Counted from the stretch's first letter, positions 12,200 to 23,849 are shown. The stretch: 64,000 bases of DNA from Aquanectria penicillioides (GCA_003415625.1 PYIU01000004.1:3844001-3908000); one strand, 5' to 3'. Numbers and translations: made by a program. Notes: generated from the sequence alone by a model not told the origin.

Positions 12200-14460
12200 A
12201 CCTAATAGAGCTAATATTAATATTAATATTAATAAAGATAAAGCTAAAGCTAAGCCTAATTATTAGTTTTTTATAATAGAATTAATTAATTAATATTAGT
12301 TTAATTAGCTAAATAGCATTATATAGCTTAAAGATACTTTAAGGGCTATAATAGGCTTTAATTAACTTATAGTTAAATTGCTTAATATTTTAATAGCCTT
12401 TTAATAGTTAAGTAAGTTTTAATTTAAAATAGTTAAAGCTTCTATTAATAATATAAAGGTTAATAATACCTTTTTTATAAAGGCAATTATTACTAAAAGC
12501 AATAGTTTAAATATAGCTAATATAAAGCTATTTAATACTATTAAGCTATAAGCAATTAAGTTTACTTAATATAATGCCTTTAAAAAGATTAAGTAATAGA
12601 TTTAAGGGATTAGCTTAAATATAAATATTATTATAAGAATTGCCTTAAAACTAAATATAGCTATTATTAATATTTTAATTAGATTTAATAAAAAGCTATT
12701 AATAGTTAATTAAATAAATATAAAAAAAGCTACTTAAAGGCCTAATATTAATATTGCATTTAGGCCTTTTATAACCTTTATATAGGCTAGCTATAACCTT
12801 ATAGTAAGCTATATACTTAATAAATAGTAATATATAGCCTTACTTTTTATATATTAATATTTTAATGGCCTTAAGTAGCCTAAGGGCAAGCTTAAAAGTA
12901 AAGATAATATATAGCTATATATATTTTTAGGTAGTAAGGGCAGTATAGGCAAGTTATAGATAATTAATATATTTTTTATACTATTTAAAAGAAAAGATAT
13001 TAACTATAGGCTTTTATTAATAGTAATATTTAGTACTATTATTGCTTAAATTAATAGCATTATTATTTATTTAGCTTATAGTATTAGTAAAATAGCAGCT
13101 AATATAAATAAAGCTAGTTTTAATAGATTTAGTATAAGCTTATATATTATAAATAGTAAGAAGCTAATGCATTAATACAATAAATAGACCCTTATTATTA
13201 ATAAAGTTAATATACTTAAGTCCTTAACCTTTATTTAGGTTAATTGCTACCTTAAGTAGCTATATAATAGTAAAGTTAATTTTAATAGTATATTAATTAT
13301 TTTTCTTTTTAATAACTTTTATTAATTTTACTTAATTTAAAATAGATTTATTATTCTTTTAGCCTTTTTAATTAAATAGTATATAAACTAAAGTAAGCAA
13401 TACTATATTTAAAATAAAGCTTATTTACTATAATTAAAGTTTATAACTATTATTATACTTAATAAATAGGTTTATTTAATAGGGAATGCTAAGCTATAAG
13501 CCCTATTAATATATATTTACTATAGCATTTAAAATTAAATAGATATTAATTTTTTAAATTAATAGTACTATTATAAGGGCTAGCCAATTCTATAAAAGAT
13601 AGGCATTATAATAGTTATATCTTTAAACTAAAATTATTAGTGCCTTAACTTTAAGGGATGCCTTATATTTAATAGAAACTATTAGTACTTTATATAGATC
13701 TTTTTATTAAAGTATTTATAAAGGGATAATAGCCTTAAGGAAAAGGAGGCCTTATTTATAATAGGGGTTAGCAATAATAATAGCATTTTTATATCTATTA
13801 TTTTTATCTTTATGCTTAATATATTAATAGTTATAATATAAAATATCTATTAAGGCCTTAAGATAGTTAATAGGGCTAGCTATAAAGCTATTAGCACTAT
13901 ATTAAATAAGGTATATTTTAGCTATTATATCTTTAAGAGCCTTATTATATACTTTAGGCCTTTTATAGAGCTATTACTTATTAATAAAACTATAGATAGC
14001 TTTAAGTTTAAGTATATACTTTAAGGTATAGTTTTATTAATGCCTATTTTTATAACTATACTATATATTAATAAAAAAGCTAAAAAATAGCTATAATAAT
14101 AGTATAATATTACTTACTATAGATTGCTATATATATTAGCATTTATTTATATAGACTATAAAATATAAGGTTATAGTTTAAATTATATTAGCCTTAATTT
14201 ATAAGGTATATAAATAATAATAGTAAATAGATATAATATTTTAAGTATATATAATCTATATAGCCTTTATATATAGCTATTATAGTGCTATATACTTAAT
14301 AGTATTAGGCTTATCTTAAAGGTTTAAAATAAAAATATAGTTAATAATACTATTTTACTAAAAATAATTATAATAAAGGTAAAACTAAAAGAGCTTTATA
14401 ATATTATTATAAAGAAAATATAAAAGCTTCTTTTTATTATTTAATTACTTTATATATATA
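12200..14460 (+). pseudogene. Helitron 1 Pif1-like helicase, decayed
   Basis: The Walker A region at 12930-12956 reads G-S-K-G-S-I-G-K-L in the frame with positions equal to 0 modulo 3, close to the GGxGTGKS of Pif1/Helitron helicases. It is preceded by the hydrophobic QLYIFL strand. The motif Ia region (ATxxxA...IN...TIH-like) follows at about 13030-13075. Walker B with its D-E-V-S-M equivalent (now N-K-V-N-I) is at 13200-13214. Near the end, at about 14125-14175, is a DYKIQG motif typical of the Helitron helicase motif VI region. The frame differs from that of Rep, so a frameshift or intron lies between 11.75 and 12.9 kb. It would supply strand unwinding for rolling-circle transposition. 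Confidence 0.85.
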
Positions 14461-14589
14461 TATATATAATTTTATAATATATATATATATAATATATAAT
14501 ATAATATAATACTATTAATAAAAATACTATTAATAAAATCTAAAAAATATATATTATATTAATTATTTTTTTTATGCCTTTTATATATC

Positions 14590-14619
14590 TTTTTTATAGA
14601 TCTATAGATCTATAAAAAA
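14590..14619. repeat. Perfect 30-bp palindrome, candidate Helitron 3' hairpin
   Basis: Fifteen bases (14590-14604) are followed directly by their exact reverse complement (14605-14619), with ATAGATCTA at the core and six T/A at the flanks. CTAA follows at 14621-14624, which fits the CTRR end of Helitrons. No T follows it, so the assignment stays tentative. Confidence 0.5.
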
Positions 14620-14699
14620 CCTAAAATTATATAATACTACTATATAAAGTTATATAAAGATTATATAATATAAATTAAAGCAAATTTTCTAATTAAATA

Positions 14700-14880
14700 G
14701 CAGAAGGAAGAAAGCCGGCCTAACTCCCTTACCCTTGCCCTTACTGCCGCCGCCGCTGCATGCCAACTAACAATCAAGCAAGCAAGCTTGCACCGCCCAC
14801 TAAGGCATAAAGGCATAAAGGCATATACACATATATACATGCGCGCCGCAGCATTACTGGAAAACCTCTTATTCCTTAAG
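14700..14880. other. Unmutated GC-rich pocket between Helitron 1 and its inverted copy
   Basis: About 180 bp are visibly GC-rich with many CpG and CpA steps, including a GCC run, the palindrome GCAAGCTTGC and a repeated AAGGCAT unit. It abuts decayed repeat DNA on both sides. No open frame or RNA gene was recognised. Its escape from RIP suggests it is single-copy or too short to be paired. Confidence 0.6.
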
Positions 14881-17800
14881 GCATAAGTATTAAGCCCTAT
14901 TGCCTTAAAATTGTTTTAGCTTAGCTTATTAAAGCTATTCTCTTTTACTATTTTATTACTATTGCTATTACTATTATTATTACTATTTAACCTTAAAAAA
15001 ATATATTATTTTTTAGCTTATAATTTAAGTATAAGATTATTAATATAAGAATTAAAATTATTTAGTAAGCTATACTTACTTAAAGAAATAATATATATAG
15101 TTTATACCTTTTTTTATACTAATAGCTTCTATTGCTTTATAAACTTATATAAAAGCCTTAAATACTATAAGGCATATTTTCTTAACTATTTAATTTAGCT
15201 TAATTAACTTAAATCTTAAAATAAAATAGATTATTAAGAATTAGCTACTATAAAGCCCTTTTCACTACCTATTATTATATTAATATTATCTTAAATAGAT
15301 CCTAAAGCACTAGCTTCTTTAATCTATATTAAAAGATATAAATATCCTTAAGTACCTTTACTAAAGGATAAAGTAAGACCTTAATAACTATATTTTATAT
15401 ACTATTTAAAAAGATATAAATATAGCCCTATATATAATAGATATAAATACTTTACTTTAGCCTATTAAAAATATTAATTTATATAATAAAGCTAAATAAA
15501 GAGCTAATAGTAATAAGCTTTTTCTTTATTAATATTAAGCTATTAAAAACCTTAAAAAAAAAATGCTTATACTAAAGCTATTTATAAAGATAACTATAAT
15601 GGCTTAGCCTTTTTTTATTAATTTTAATAGTATACTTTATATAAAGCTTTATATTATAACTAAAAATAAAGCAATTTTTATATAATTATATACTTTTAAA
15701 TACTTTATTAAAAGGAAAGTTAAGCTAGTTCTTTTATTTAATTAACTATAGCTTTTATTTATTGCATTTTTAATAATATAAAAATATTTTAATAAAAAGA
15801 GTATTTATATTATAAAAAGCACTATAAAAAGAGATTATATTTATAATCTATTGCTTAAGTAATATAATATTATATTACTTTTAGCTATTAAAAAGCCTTT
15901 TTTTTTAATAAACTATTCTTTTAAATAGCTAATTGCCTTATATAACTTTTTATATTATTTTTTAATAGTAGATTTCTATTAACTAAAAGTATAGCTATAT
16001 TTATTCTTTATATTTCTTTTTTCTTTTAAATCTATAAATATTGCTTATATTTTAGCTATACTATATTTAATACTATATCTATAGAATAATAAGCTATTAC
16101 TTTACTTTATATTTACTTTATTGCAATAGAACTTTTATAAGGTAAAGGTATATTTAGCCTTAATAAACTTAATATAGCTTAATATAATATTAGCTTTAAT
16201 ATCTTTAGTATTTCTATTAATATCTTTAGTATCTTTAGTATTTTTAGTATATTTAATAAAATTATATAATTTAAATATTTAAATTAATTTAAAATCTATT
16301 ATTATATAGATTAAGGCATTTACTATATAATTAAATTAAAACTTAATATTAATAATGCTAGTAGCTTTAATAGTATTAATAATATTAAATAAAATATATA
16401 ATTTAAATACTTAAGTGATTTTAAAACCTATTATAGAAAAGGTTAAAAATATTAATAACTATAAACCCTTACTTAATAATATTACTTTTATAAATTAAAC
16501 TAAAAATAGTATAGAAAATAATTATTTTAGCTTAATTAAAATTAATATAATTTATATATATAACTATTAATTAAATACTAAATATATATATTTAGCCTAA
16601 ATATATTATTATAATTTTTATTATTAAATAGTCTAAATTAATTAATTTAATTTAAGCTCTATAAAGGCTAAATTATATTTTTATTAATAATTTTACCTTT
16701 ATTTATTTAACTATTAATAGCTTTTCTTTACTTTATACTTAACTATTAGCTGCTTATAGCTATAAATAATATTTAAAGCCTAAGATCTATAATTAGCTAA
16801 TTAATAGCCTTCTATAAAACTGCCTTTTATAAAGCTTTAGTAATCTATTAGCTATTATTAGTATTAATAAAGCTAATCTATAGGCTAAAATCTTTAATTA
16901 ATTTATTATAGTATTACTATTATAGCTTTTTAATAATAAATAGTAACTTTAAATCTTTAGGCAATTTATTAAAACCTTAAGATATTATAAAATATAATAA
17001 AATAATAATAATTTTATAACTAAAATATAACTACTATAAACTAATTCCTTTATATATAGGCACCTTAATACTATAAAGATAAATAGATATTTATCTATTA
17101 ATTGCTTAAAGTATTTTTAATAAATATAAGCTATTATATAGCAATATAAATAGATATAATAAATATTAATATATATAATTGCTTTTATATATAATTTATT
17201 TAGCATTAATATATACCTTTACTTTTATAGCTTTATATACTAACTATATATATAAAAAGATATAATTTAACTATAATAAAAGTACCTTTAAAAGCTTTAT
17301 ACTACTATACTATAAGGCATTATAAAATATTATAAAGCATTTTTAAATAAATAGATAAAAGCTATTAATATAGCCTTTAGCCTAACTTTAGACTAAATCT
17401 AAACTTAATAAATATAATATAAATATAAATATTTAATATTATTTATATTATAAGTAAAAACTAATAAAATAAAATATTATAAATATAAATAGAATATTTT
17501 ACTTAATATTAAATTATTAATTACTAAAAATTATTTATTGCTTTAATCCCTCTTTTTAAAAAGAAAATTATTCTAAATATATTATTATATAATTATATAA
17601 CCTAATATAAAGCTACTATAAATATATAATACTATCTTTAATGCATAAAGCTATAATATATTTATTAACTTTAAATAGCCCTAAAGAATATAAAGGATAT
17701 AGTTTCTTAAATACTATTAACTTTAACTTTATTAACTATACTATAATCTTTTTAAAAGCCTTTTATCCTCTATAATAGTAAGGCCTATTTAATTATACTA

Positions 17801-19558
17801 AAGGCCTTAGCTTTAATATATCTATATAATTTACTATTTAAATATAGTAAATGCCTATTCTTTACTTTAAAAAATAAAACTATTGGCTTAAAGGACTAAA
17901 TATTAAAACTATTAGTATTATTAAAATTACCCCTTTTTTATAGCTTATAATTGCATTCTATAAATGCCTTTAAGCTATTAATAATTAAAAAAGAAGTTTA
18001 ATAATAACCTTTTTTAGCTTAATTTTAAACTTTATAGCTAAACTATAAAGGAAAAAGACTAAATAAAGTAATAGTAAAATATAAAATAGTAAAGTATATC
18101 TATATAAACTAAAATAGAAAATTATAAATATTAATAAAGCTAAAAATAAAATTAAATAGATATATAACTATAAAATTGCATTAATTTAAGTCTAAAAGCT
18201 TTTAATTTAATTATATACCTCCCTTTATATATCCTTTAAGTCTTTAATAATAATATAAAATATAGTATTTTAGCTAAAATAATTACCTTTTAATTTAACT
18301 TTTCTATAATAAACTTTAGTATTAGCTTTATTAAACCTATTATTAACTTAAGCTAAAACCTTTTACTAAAAGAGAAGCTTAGCAATAAATTTTCTAATAT
18401 TTAATTAAAATGCTATAGCTTTATTTAATTAGCTTCATATATTTAGCTAAAATTATTAAAAAAAGAACTAAAGCTTAATTAATATTTCTTTTAAATCTTT
18501 ATATTTCTTTTAATTATTATTAATTTATATTAATATTTCTATAAATTAATAATAAATATAAAAGATATATACTTTAGATTAAATACTATATACTATTATA
18601 CTAATAGAATTATTAAATTATTTAACTATAACCTTATAATAAACCTATTAATAGATAAAAAAGATTATATCTTTATTATTATATTAAGTAATTAATTTTT
18701 ATTAAATAGATTTACTATATTTACTATAAGGGCTATTAATAGCCCTATAATAATAAAGAAAATATTAAAAAAGGTCTTTATTATTTACTTTAAAATAATA
18801 GTAAAATTCTTATTGCCTTTTAAGTAAAAAATAAAGAACTAAATAAATTAATTTTAATTATAGCTATAGTGCTAATTAAACTTATTAATATAGTAAATAT
18901 AGTACTATTAATAATATTAATAGATCTAATAGTAATACTATAATTACTATTAATACCTTTAGTATTTTTATTATTAGCCTTATCTATAAAAGGCTATTAT
19001 TAATAGTATTAAAATAGACCTTTTTTAAAAGGCTAAAGCAATTAAACTTTATTATAATAGAGATATTAACTAAAAGCTCTTTTATAATGCCTAACCTAAA
19101 TATAAATAAAGTAAACTTAATATATATTTAATAGTATAATAATATTAAGCTATAAAAATAAGACTTTTTACTATTAAATAAAAACTTAAGGCATTATAAA
19201 ATAAATAAATTTACTATTAAATTAAAATATATTACTTAAATTATATTAAATATTAATTATTATTATACTTTTTTATTCCTTTAGTTATTTACTTTAGTTA
19301 TTTAATTAATTAATTTAATCTCTTTTCTTTATTTATTAATGCTTAATAATACTTCCTCTCTTTATTATATATCCTGCCTCTATTCTATCTTGCGCCTAAC
19401 CCTTATTCCTTAAGGCTGCCCTGGCGCGGAGTCTGACGCTTGCGTCTAGCAAGGCCATTACTCTATATCCTGCCTCTATCCCATCCCGCGCCTAACCCTT
19501 ATTCTTAAGGCTGCCCTAGCGCAAAGTCTGACGCTTGCGTCTAGCAAGGCCATTACTC
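14881..19558 (-). mobile_element. Inverted, truncated copy of the Helitron 1 5' half
   Basis: The reverse complement of this segment matches 4712-9306 along its length, for example at 14881-15010 against about 9180-9306 and at 19200-19330 against about 4850-4980. Differences are mainly transitions plus small indels. It stops abruptly at 14881, so it carries none of the nuclease or helicase core. Together with 4712-9306 it makes a 4.6-kb inverted repeat around a 5.6-kb spacer. Its outer end is the least decayed part and carries a 96-bp tandem duplication. Confidence 0.85.
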
Positions 19559-19562
19559 TATG
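19371..19562. repeat. 96-bp tandem duplication at the Helitron terminus
   Basis: Two head-to-tail units begin at 19371 and 19467, both starting ATCCTGCCTC. They differ by a handful of transitions and one base of length. Each contains the palindrome GACGCTTGCGTC (19435-19446 and 19531-19542). The single decayed equivalent at the left terminus (about 4712-4800) has no duplication. Confidence 0.85.
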
Positions 19563-19745
19563 CTCTTTAAAGAACTTGTTCTAAAAGAGACCTATTTAGC
19601 GCTGGCTTTAACTACCCTACTTACCCCCCCCCTCCCCCTTTATGTGTGTGTGCGTGCGTTATTGTAAGGCTGCGGTTGGTCGGTCGGTCGGTCGGTCGGT
19701 CGGTTGGGTAGTTGTGGGCTGGGGTTGTGGGCTAGGGATGAAAAA
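19563..19745 (-). repeat. Short dispersed repeat with an intact GGTC microsatellite
   Basis: The reverse complement of this GC-rich segment matches 51828-52022 and 52030-52262. Shared parts are the TTCTTTAAAGAG box, a GCGCTA segment, a C/G-rich run and a purine-pyrimidine run. A (GGTC)n tract occupies 19677-19705. The same region in the 52-kb copies is decayed to ACTA/ATTA units. The family identity is unknown. Confidence 0.75.
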
Positions 19746-19850
19746 TTGCATATAAGTCATATAAATATCATATGATAAAAAGCGTGAATATTATATGATT
19801 TTCACGTGACTTTGTGTAACCTAAAAGTGGGTCTTTTTGCTTTTTTTTTA
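19746..19850. other. Lightly mutated stretch with palindromes
   Basis: It contains the perfect 12-bp palindrome TATCATATGATA (19766-19777) and the inverted pair CGTGAA (19783-19788) and TTCACG (19801-19806). Many TpG and CpA steps survive. No gene was recognised. Confidence 0.5.
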
Positions 19851-19854
19851 GTAA

Positions 19855-20560
19855 TTTTCTTTATTATTATTTTTAAGCTATTTTAAGGCTTTTTTATATT
19901 TAATCTTTTTATTAGTTATTTTATTAGCTATTTTATTAGCTCTTTTATTAGCTATATTTTATGCTATTTTATTTATTGTATTTTTAGCTTTTTTATTAGC
20001 TATTTTACTAGCTATATTATTAGCTATTTTATTAGCTATTTTACTTATTGTTTTATTTATTGTATTTTTAGCTATATATTAGCTATTTTATTAGCTTCTT
20101 TATTAGCTATTTTATTAGCTATTTTATTAGCTATTTTATTAGCTATTTTACTAGCTATTTTACTTGCTATTTTATTAGCTACTTTATTAGCTATATTTAA
20201 TACTATTTTATCTATTGTATTTTTAGCTACTATATTAGCTATTTTACTATCTATTATATTAGCTATTTTACTAGCTATTTTATTAGCTACTTTATTAGCT
20301 ATATTTAATGCTATTTTATTTATTGTATTTTTAGCTATTATATTAGCTATTTTATTAGCTATTTTATTTACTATTTTATTTATTGTATTTTTAGCTATTT
20401 TATTAGCTATTTTACTTACTATTTTATTAGCTACTTTATTTGCTATATTTAATGCTATTTTATTTACTAGTATATTAGCTAGTATATTTACTATTTTATT
20501 TGCTAGTATATTAACTATTATTTTACTATTATATTAGCTATTATATTAAGACTTATATTA
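19855..20560. repeat. 12-bp satellite (ATTTTATTAGCT-type)
   Basis: About 700 bp consist of variants of a 12-bp unit, with a longer recurring block containing TTTATTGTATTTTTAGC. Read on the minus strand, the unit encodes a four-residue Ala-Asn-Lys-Ile repeat. That frame is open from about 20517 down to a TAG at 20072-20074 (roughly 148 codons) without any ATG. Confidence 0.85.
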
Positions 20561-20572
20561 GCTATTATATTT

Positions 20573-20752
20573 ACTTTTTTACTATTTTACTATTTTACTA
20601 TTTTACTATTTTACTATTTTACTATTTTACTATTTTACTATTTTACTATTTTACTATTTTACTATTTTACTATTTTACTATTTTACTATTTTACTATTTA
20701 CTATTTTACTATTTTACTATTTTACTATTTACTATTTACTATTTTACTATTT
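20573..20752. repeat. 8-bp tandem repeat (ACTATTTT)n
   Basis: About twenty near-perfect head-to-tail copies of ACTATTTT occur, with a few 7-bp slips towards the right end. It directly follows the 12-bp satellite and probably derives from its TACTATTTT variants. Confidence 0.9.
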
Positions 20753-20814
20753 TATTATTTAAAGTAAAGATATTAAATATATATATATATATATTTAATA
20801 AAACTATTTTTAAA

Positions 20815-20834
20815 GGGGGGGGGGGGGGGGGGGG
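20815..20834 (+). repeat. Run of 20 guanines
   Basis: Twenty consecutive G lie in otherwise nearly pure AT sequence, just after an AT dinucleotide run at about 20778-20795. GpG is not a RIP target, which may be why it survives. Confidence 0.9.
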
Positions 20835-22125
20835 AGAAATTAAAATCCTTTAGTATATTATTATTTATTTAATATATTTATTATTTAATTTAAATACTTT
20901 ATATAATTATTCATTTTATTAAACTTTTTTAATATATATTGTATTTTATAATACTATTTATATAATATTGAATTTTCTATTATAGTATTTAATATATAGT
21001 CTATTTAATTCTATATATTATAATATATAATATAAGGCTTATATTAGGTATTATATTATATAAATAGCTATATATAAAGGATTTTATATATACTATTAAA
21101 AATATAAAAAGTAATATATATATAATCTTTTAAAATTTATTTATTTATTTTAATATATATATATATTTTATATATATCTTTATTGTATATATATATATAT
21201 TTATATATATTTTAATTTTATATATATATCTATTTTATATATATTTTTATTTTATATATATATCTATTATATATATATTTCTATTTTATAAAATATACTT
21301 AAATACTATATATTTAATTAAAAACTTAAAAGTCTATTATATATTTATATATTTAATATAGTATTATATAAATAATACTATTTAATTAATATATTTATTA
21401 ATTAAAATCTATATTTATTTTATTTATAGTATATATATATATATATATATTATAAAATATATATTGAAATACTTTAATATATTTAAATATATGTATATAA
21501 TTATAAATAATAACTTTTTAATATATATAAATATTATATTTATTCTATATATATATTTTAAAGTTTATTATTACTTTATTTAAATTATAAAAGCTATAAT
21601 TATTATATAATAATAAATAGTATAATATATATATTTATTAATATTTTATATACTTAAAAAACAAATAATATTCTTATATTATATAAATAAAAATATAATA
21701 ATATTTATATAAAAACTCTTTAATATTATAATAAACTTAATATAGATTTTTTAAATTAATATTCAATTATATTTTTATTTAATTAAAAAAGAATAATAAT
21801 TTATAATAAAATTAATATTTTAAATAATATAAAGTTTTTATAAATCTTTATATAATTTATTAAATCTTAAAATTTAAATAATTACTTTTTAAGTTATATA
21901 TAATAGTATTTTTAAAATACTTTTATTATTTTAATATATATATATATATATATATAAATATTCCTTTAAGATTTATTTAAATATATAATAAATACTTAAT
22001 TTATTATATATATATATATATATTTATTAAGCTATTTTATATATATTAATTTAAATATTAATACTATAATAAAATATAAAGTATTAAAGATTTTTAAATT
22101 AAAATTTTAAAATTAAATCTATTAT
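20835..22125. other. AT desert, almost no G or C
   Basis: This is about 1.3 kb of nearly pure A and T, with many TA dinucleotide runs (for example 21160-21240, 21427-21450 and 21940-21955). No frame or terminal repeat was recognised. It could be a very heavily mutated element or natural AT-rich DNA. Confidence 0.7.
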
Positions 22126-22255
22126 ATTTATTAAATTTATTAAATCTATTAAATCTATTCTTTCTTTTAAATCTATTTCTTTTATTAAATCTATTCTTTC
22201 TTTTAAATTTATTTTTCTTTGAAATTTAATCCCTCTTTTAAATCCATTTTAAATC
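22126..22255. repeat. Imperfect tandem repeat (AAATCTATT / CTTTCTTTT units)
   Basis: Alternating blocks of TTAAATCTAT and TCTTTCTTTTA recur about eight times, with increasing C content towards the right, where CCATTTTAAATCCC occurs. Confidence 0.65.
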
Positions 22256-22265
22256 CCTTTAAAGC

Positions 22266-22335
22266 AAGTTCTTTAAAGAGCTATAGAAACGTATAAAAAG
22301 CCGGCAGCTTGCTGCAAGCGATTTATACGTCTCCT
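22266..22335. other. Nested hairpin in a small unmutated pocket
   Basis: The AGTTCTTTAAAGAGCTATAG box resembles the end of the short dispersed repeat at 19.56 and 52.26 kb. It is followed by a perfect 9-bp inverted pair, ACGTATAAA (22289-22297) and TTTATACGT (22322-22330). Its loop holds a second stem, GCTTG (22307-22311) and CAAGC (22315-22319). The pocket is GC-rich in an AT desert. It could be an element terminus or a transcription stop for an adjoining element. Confidence 0.55.
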
Positions 22336-22339
22336 CCTG

Positions 22340-22980
22340 TATTATATTTATATTATTAACTTTTAACTTTTATTTATAATTATTTTTTATTAATTAATAT
22401 TATATTTACTATTATATAAAGATTTAATTGCAATACTTAACTTTATAGCTTCAAATCTATTTAAAAGAATTTAAATAATAATATAATAATAATATTTATT
22501 ATATAGTTTTATTTACTTAAATAGATTAAGAAATAAAATAAGCAATAAATTAAGGGCCTTAACTATAAGACTATTAGTAAAGTTACTTTTTTATAGCTAA
22601 AATGGCTAATAAAGGATAACTATATTGCCTTTTAAAGCTTAAATTATAAAGGCAATAAATCTATTAAAGTATACTTTAGTTTTAACCTTACTATTTATAG
22701 CTATAGGGTTTTAAAAGAAAAGTAATTTAATTAATAATTTAATATTATTAAAAAAGTCTATTTATATGCATTTAATTAAAAGCTAAAGTGCATTAATAAC
22801 CTTAATTTATTAATTAAATATACTATTCTATTAGTTATTATTTAAGACTTTAATTATTAGCTATATATACTTTATATTTAAATAGCAATTTTAATTATTA
22901 TTAATCCCTACTTTAGCATTAAACCTTAGCAATTCTCCTTATAGCAGAAGTTTTCTATTACTTTATTAACTATTAGCCCT
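22340..22980. other. RIP-mutated DNA upstream of an unrecognised frame
   Basis: AT-rich with scattered TAA/TAG-only plus-strand frames. It may contain the start of the decayed frame that is clear from 22981, but no motif allows a call. Confidence 0.4.
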
Positions 22981-23826
22981 TATAGGCTAATTTTTAGTTT
23001 TAGTAAAAGAATATTAGTTCTAAATATTTTAGGTATTAATACTATTTAATATTACTGCTATAAGTTTATTTAATTATTAAGCTATATTTAATTAAAAGAC
23101 TTATATTAAATACTTAAAACTAAATGCTATTTATTTTAAGTCTTTATTATCTTTTTAATTTATTATAACTTATAGAAGGTTCTATATAAAAGAATAGCTA
23201 ATAAAATAAATATTTCTTTTCTTTAAAATATTGCCTTTATTTATATTAAAAAGGTTATTAGACTTTTAAACTATAAATAGATAGTAATACTGCCTAATAA
23301 TAAGTTAAACTATATATTTATTATTATCCTTAAAGTTTAATCTTTTCCTAAAAGAGTAGAGATTTTAGAATAATTAATATTGCTAATAAAGCCTAAAGGA
23401 ACTTTTAGTAAGGTTAGATTTTAAGATATTTTAATAAAATTTAAATCTTCTTTTAAAAAAGCTATAAAACCTATTGCTAATAGTGCTAATACTACTAAAC
23501 CTAAACTAATAACCCTATTAAGGTCTAAATGCACTAACTCTATTTATAATAAGGCTAATTAAATAGTAATAAAAAGGATTTAATCTATTAAGCTATATAT
23601 TTTACCTAAAGGAAAAGAAATAGTAAAGAACTTATTTAATAAGTTTAGAGATAATAATACTTTAATAGCTATACTATTTGCATTAAATTAAATAAAGGAT
23701 ACTTTATTATTCTTTTTTATATTAGTAATACTATTCTTTTTATTTTCTTTCTTTTTTACTTTAGCTTTAGGACCTTCTATTAGGTTTTACTACTTAATAA
23801 AAAAGGCAGATAGATTATTTAAGTGA
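22981..23826 (+). pseudogene. Decayed frame of unknown function, C-terminal part
   Basis: A frame beginning at or before 22981 runs about 280 codons to a TGA at 23824-23826. All internal stops are TAA or TAG, as expected for RIP at Gln and Trp codons, and TGA is otherwise rare here, so this stop may be genuine. The predicted product is Lys/Ile/Leu-rich with a hydrophobic segment near its end (FFFILVILFFLFSFFF, about 23710-23757). I see no reverse transcriptase, integrase, helicase or recombinase motif. It may belong to a dispersed element, because RIP implies other copies in the genome. Confidence 0.4.
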
Positions 23827-23849
23827 ACTAATAGCTTATAGTCTTTCTT

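Larger units (their letters stand above)
4712..14690 (+). mobile_element. Helitron 1, RIP-inactivated
   Basis: This is a roughly 10-kb element read on the plus strand with the Helitron gene order: Rep (HUH, two-Tyr nuclease) followed by a Pif1-like helicase. The left limit is where similarity to the inverted copy ends: the decayed terminus at about 4712 matches the reverse of 19558. The right limit is uncertain and is placed before the GC-rich pocket at 14700. A perfect 30-bp palindrome with CTAA just after it lies at 14590-14624 and could be the 3' terminal hairpin. I do not see a 5' TC or an A/T insertion site that would settle the ends. The first 4.6 kb recurs inverted at 14881-19558. Confidence 0.8.

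Noticed and set aside
4712..19558. A single large transposon with 4.6-kb terminal inverted repeats (Maverick-like)
   Set aside because: The core codes for Helitron Rep and helicase. The inverted arm carries the beginning of the same Rep-side sequence, and no integrase or polymerase B was seen.
19855..20752. CRISPR-like array
   Set aside because: The 12-bp and 8-bp units are contiguous with no unique spacers, in a eukaryotic repeat-rich context.
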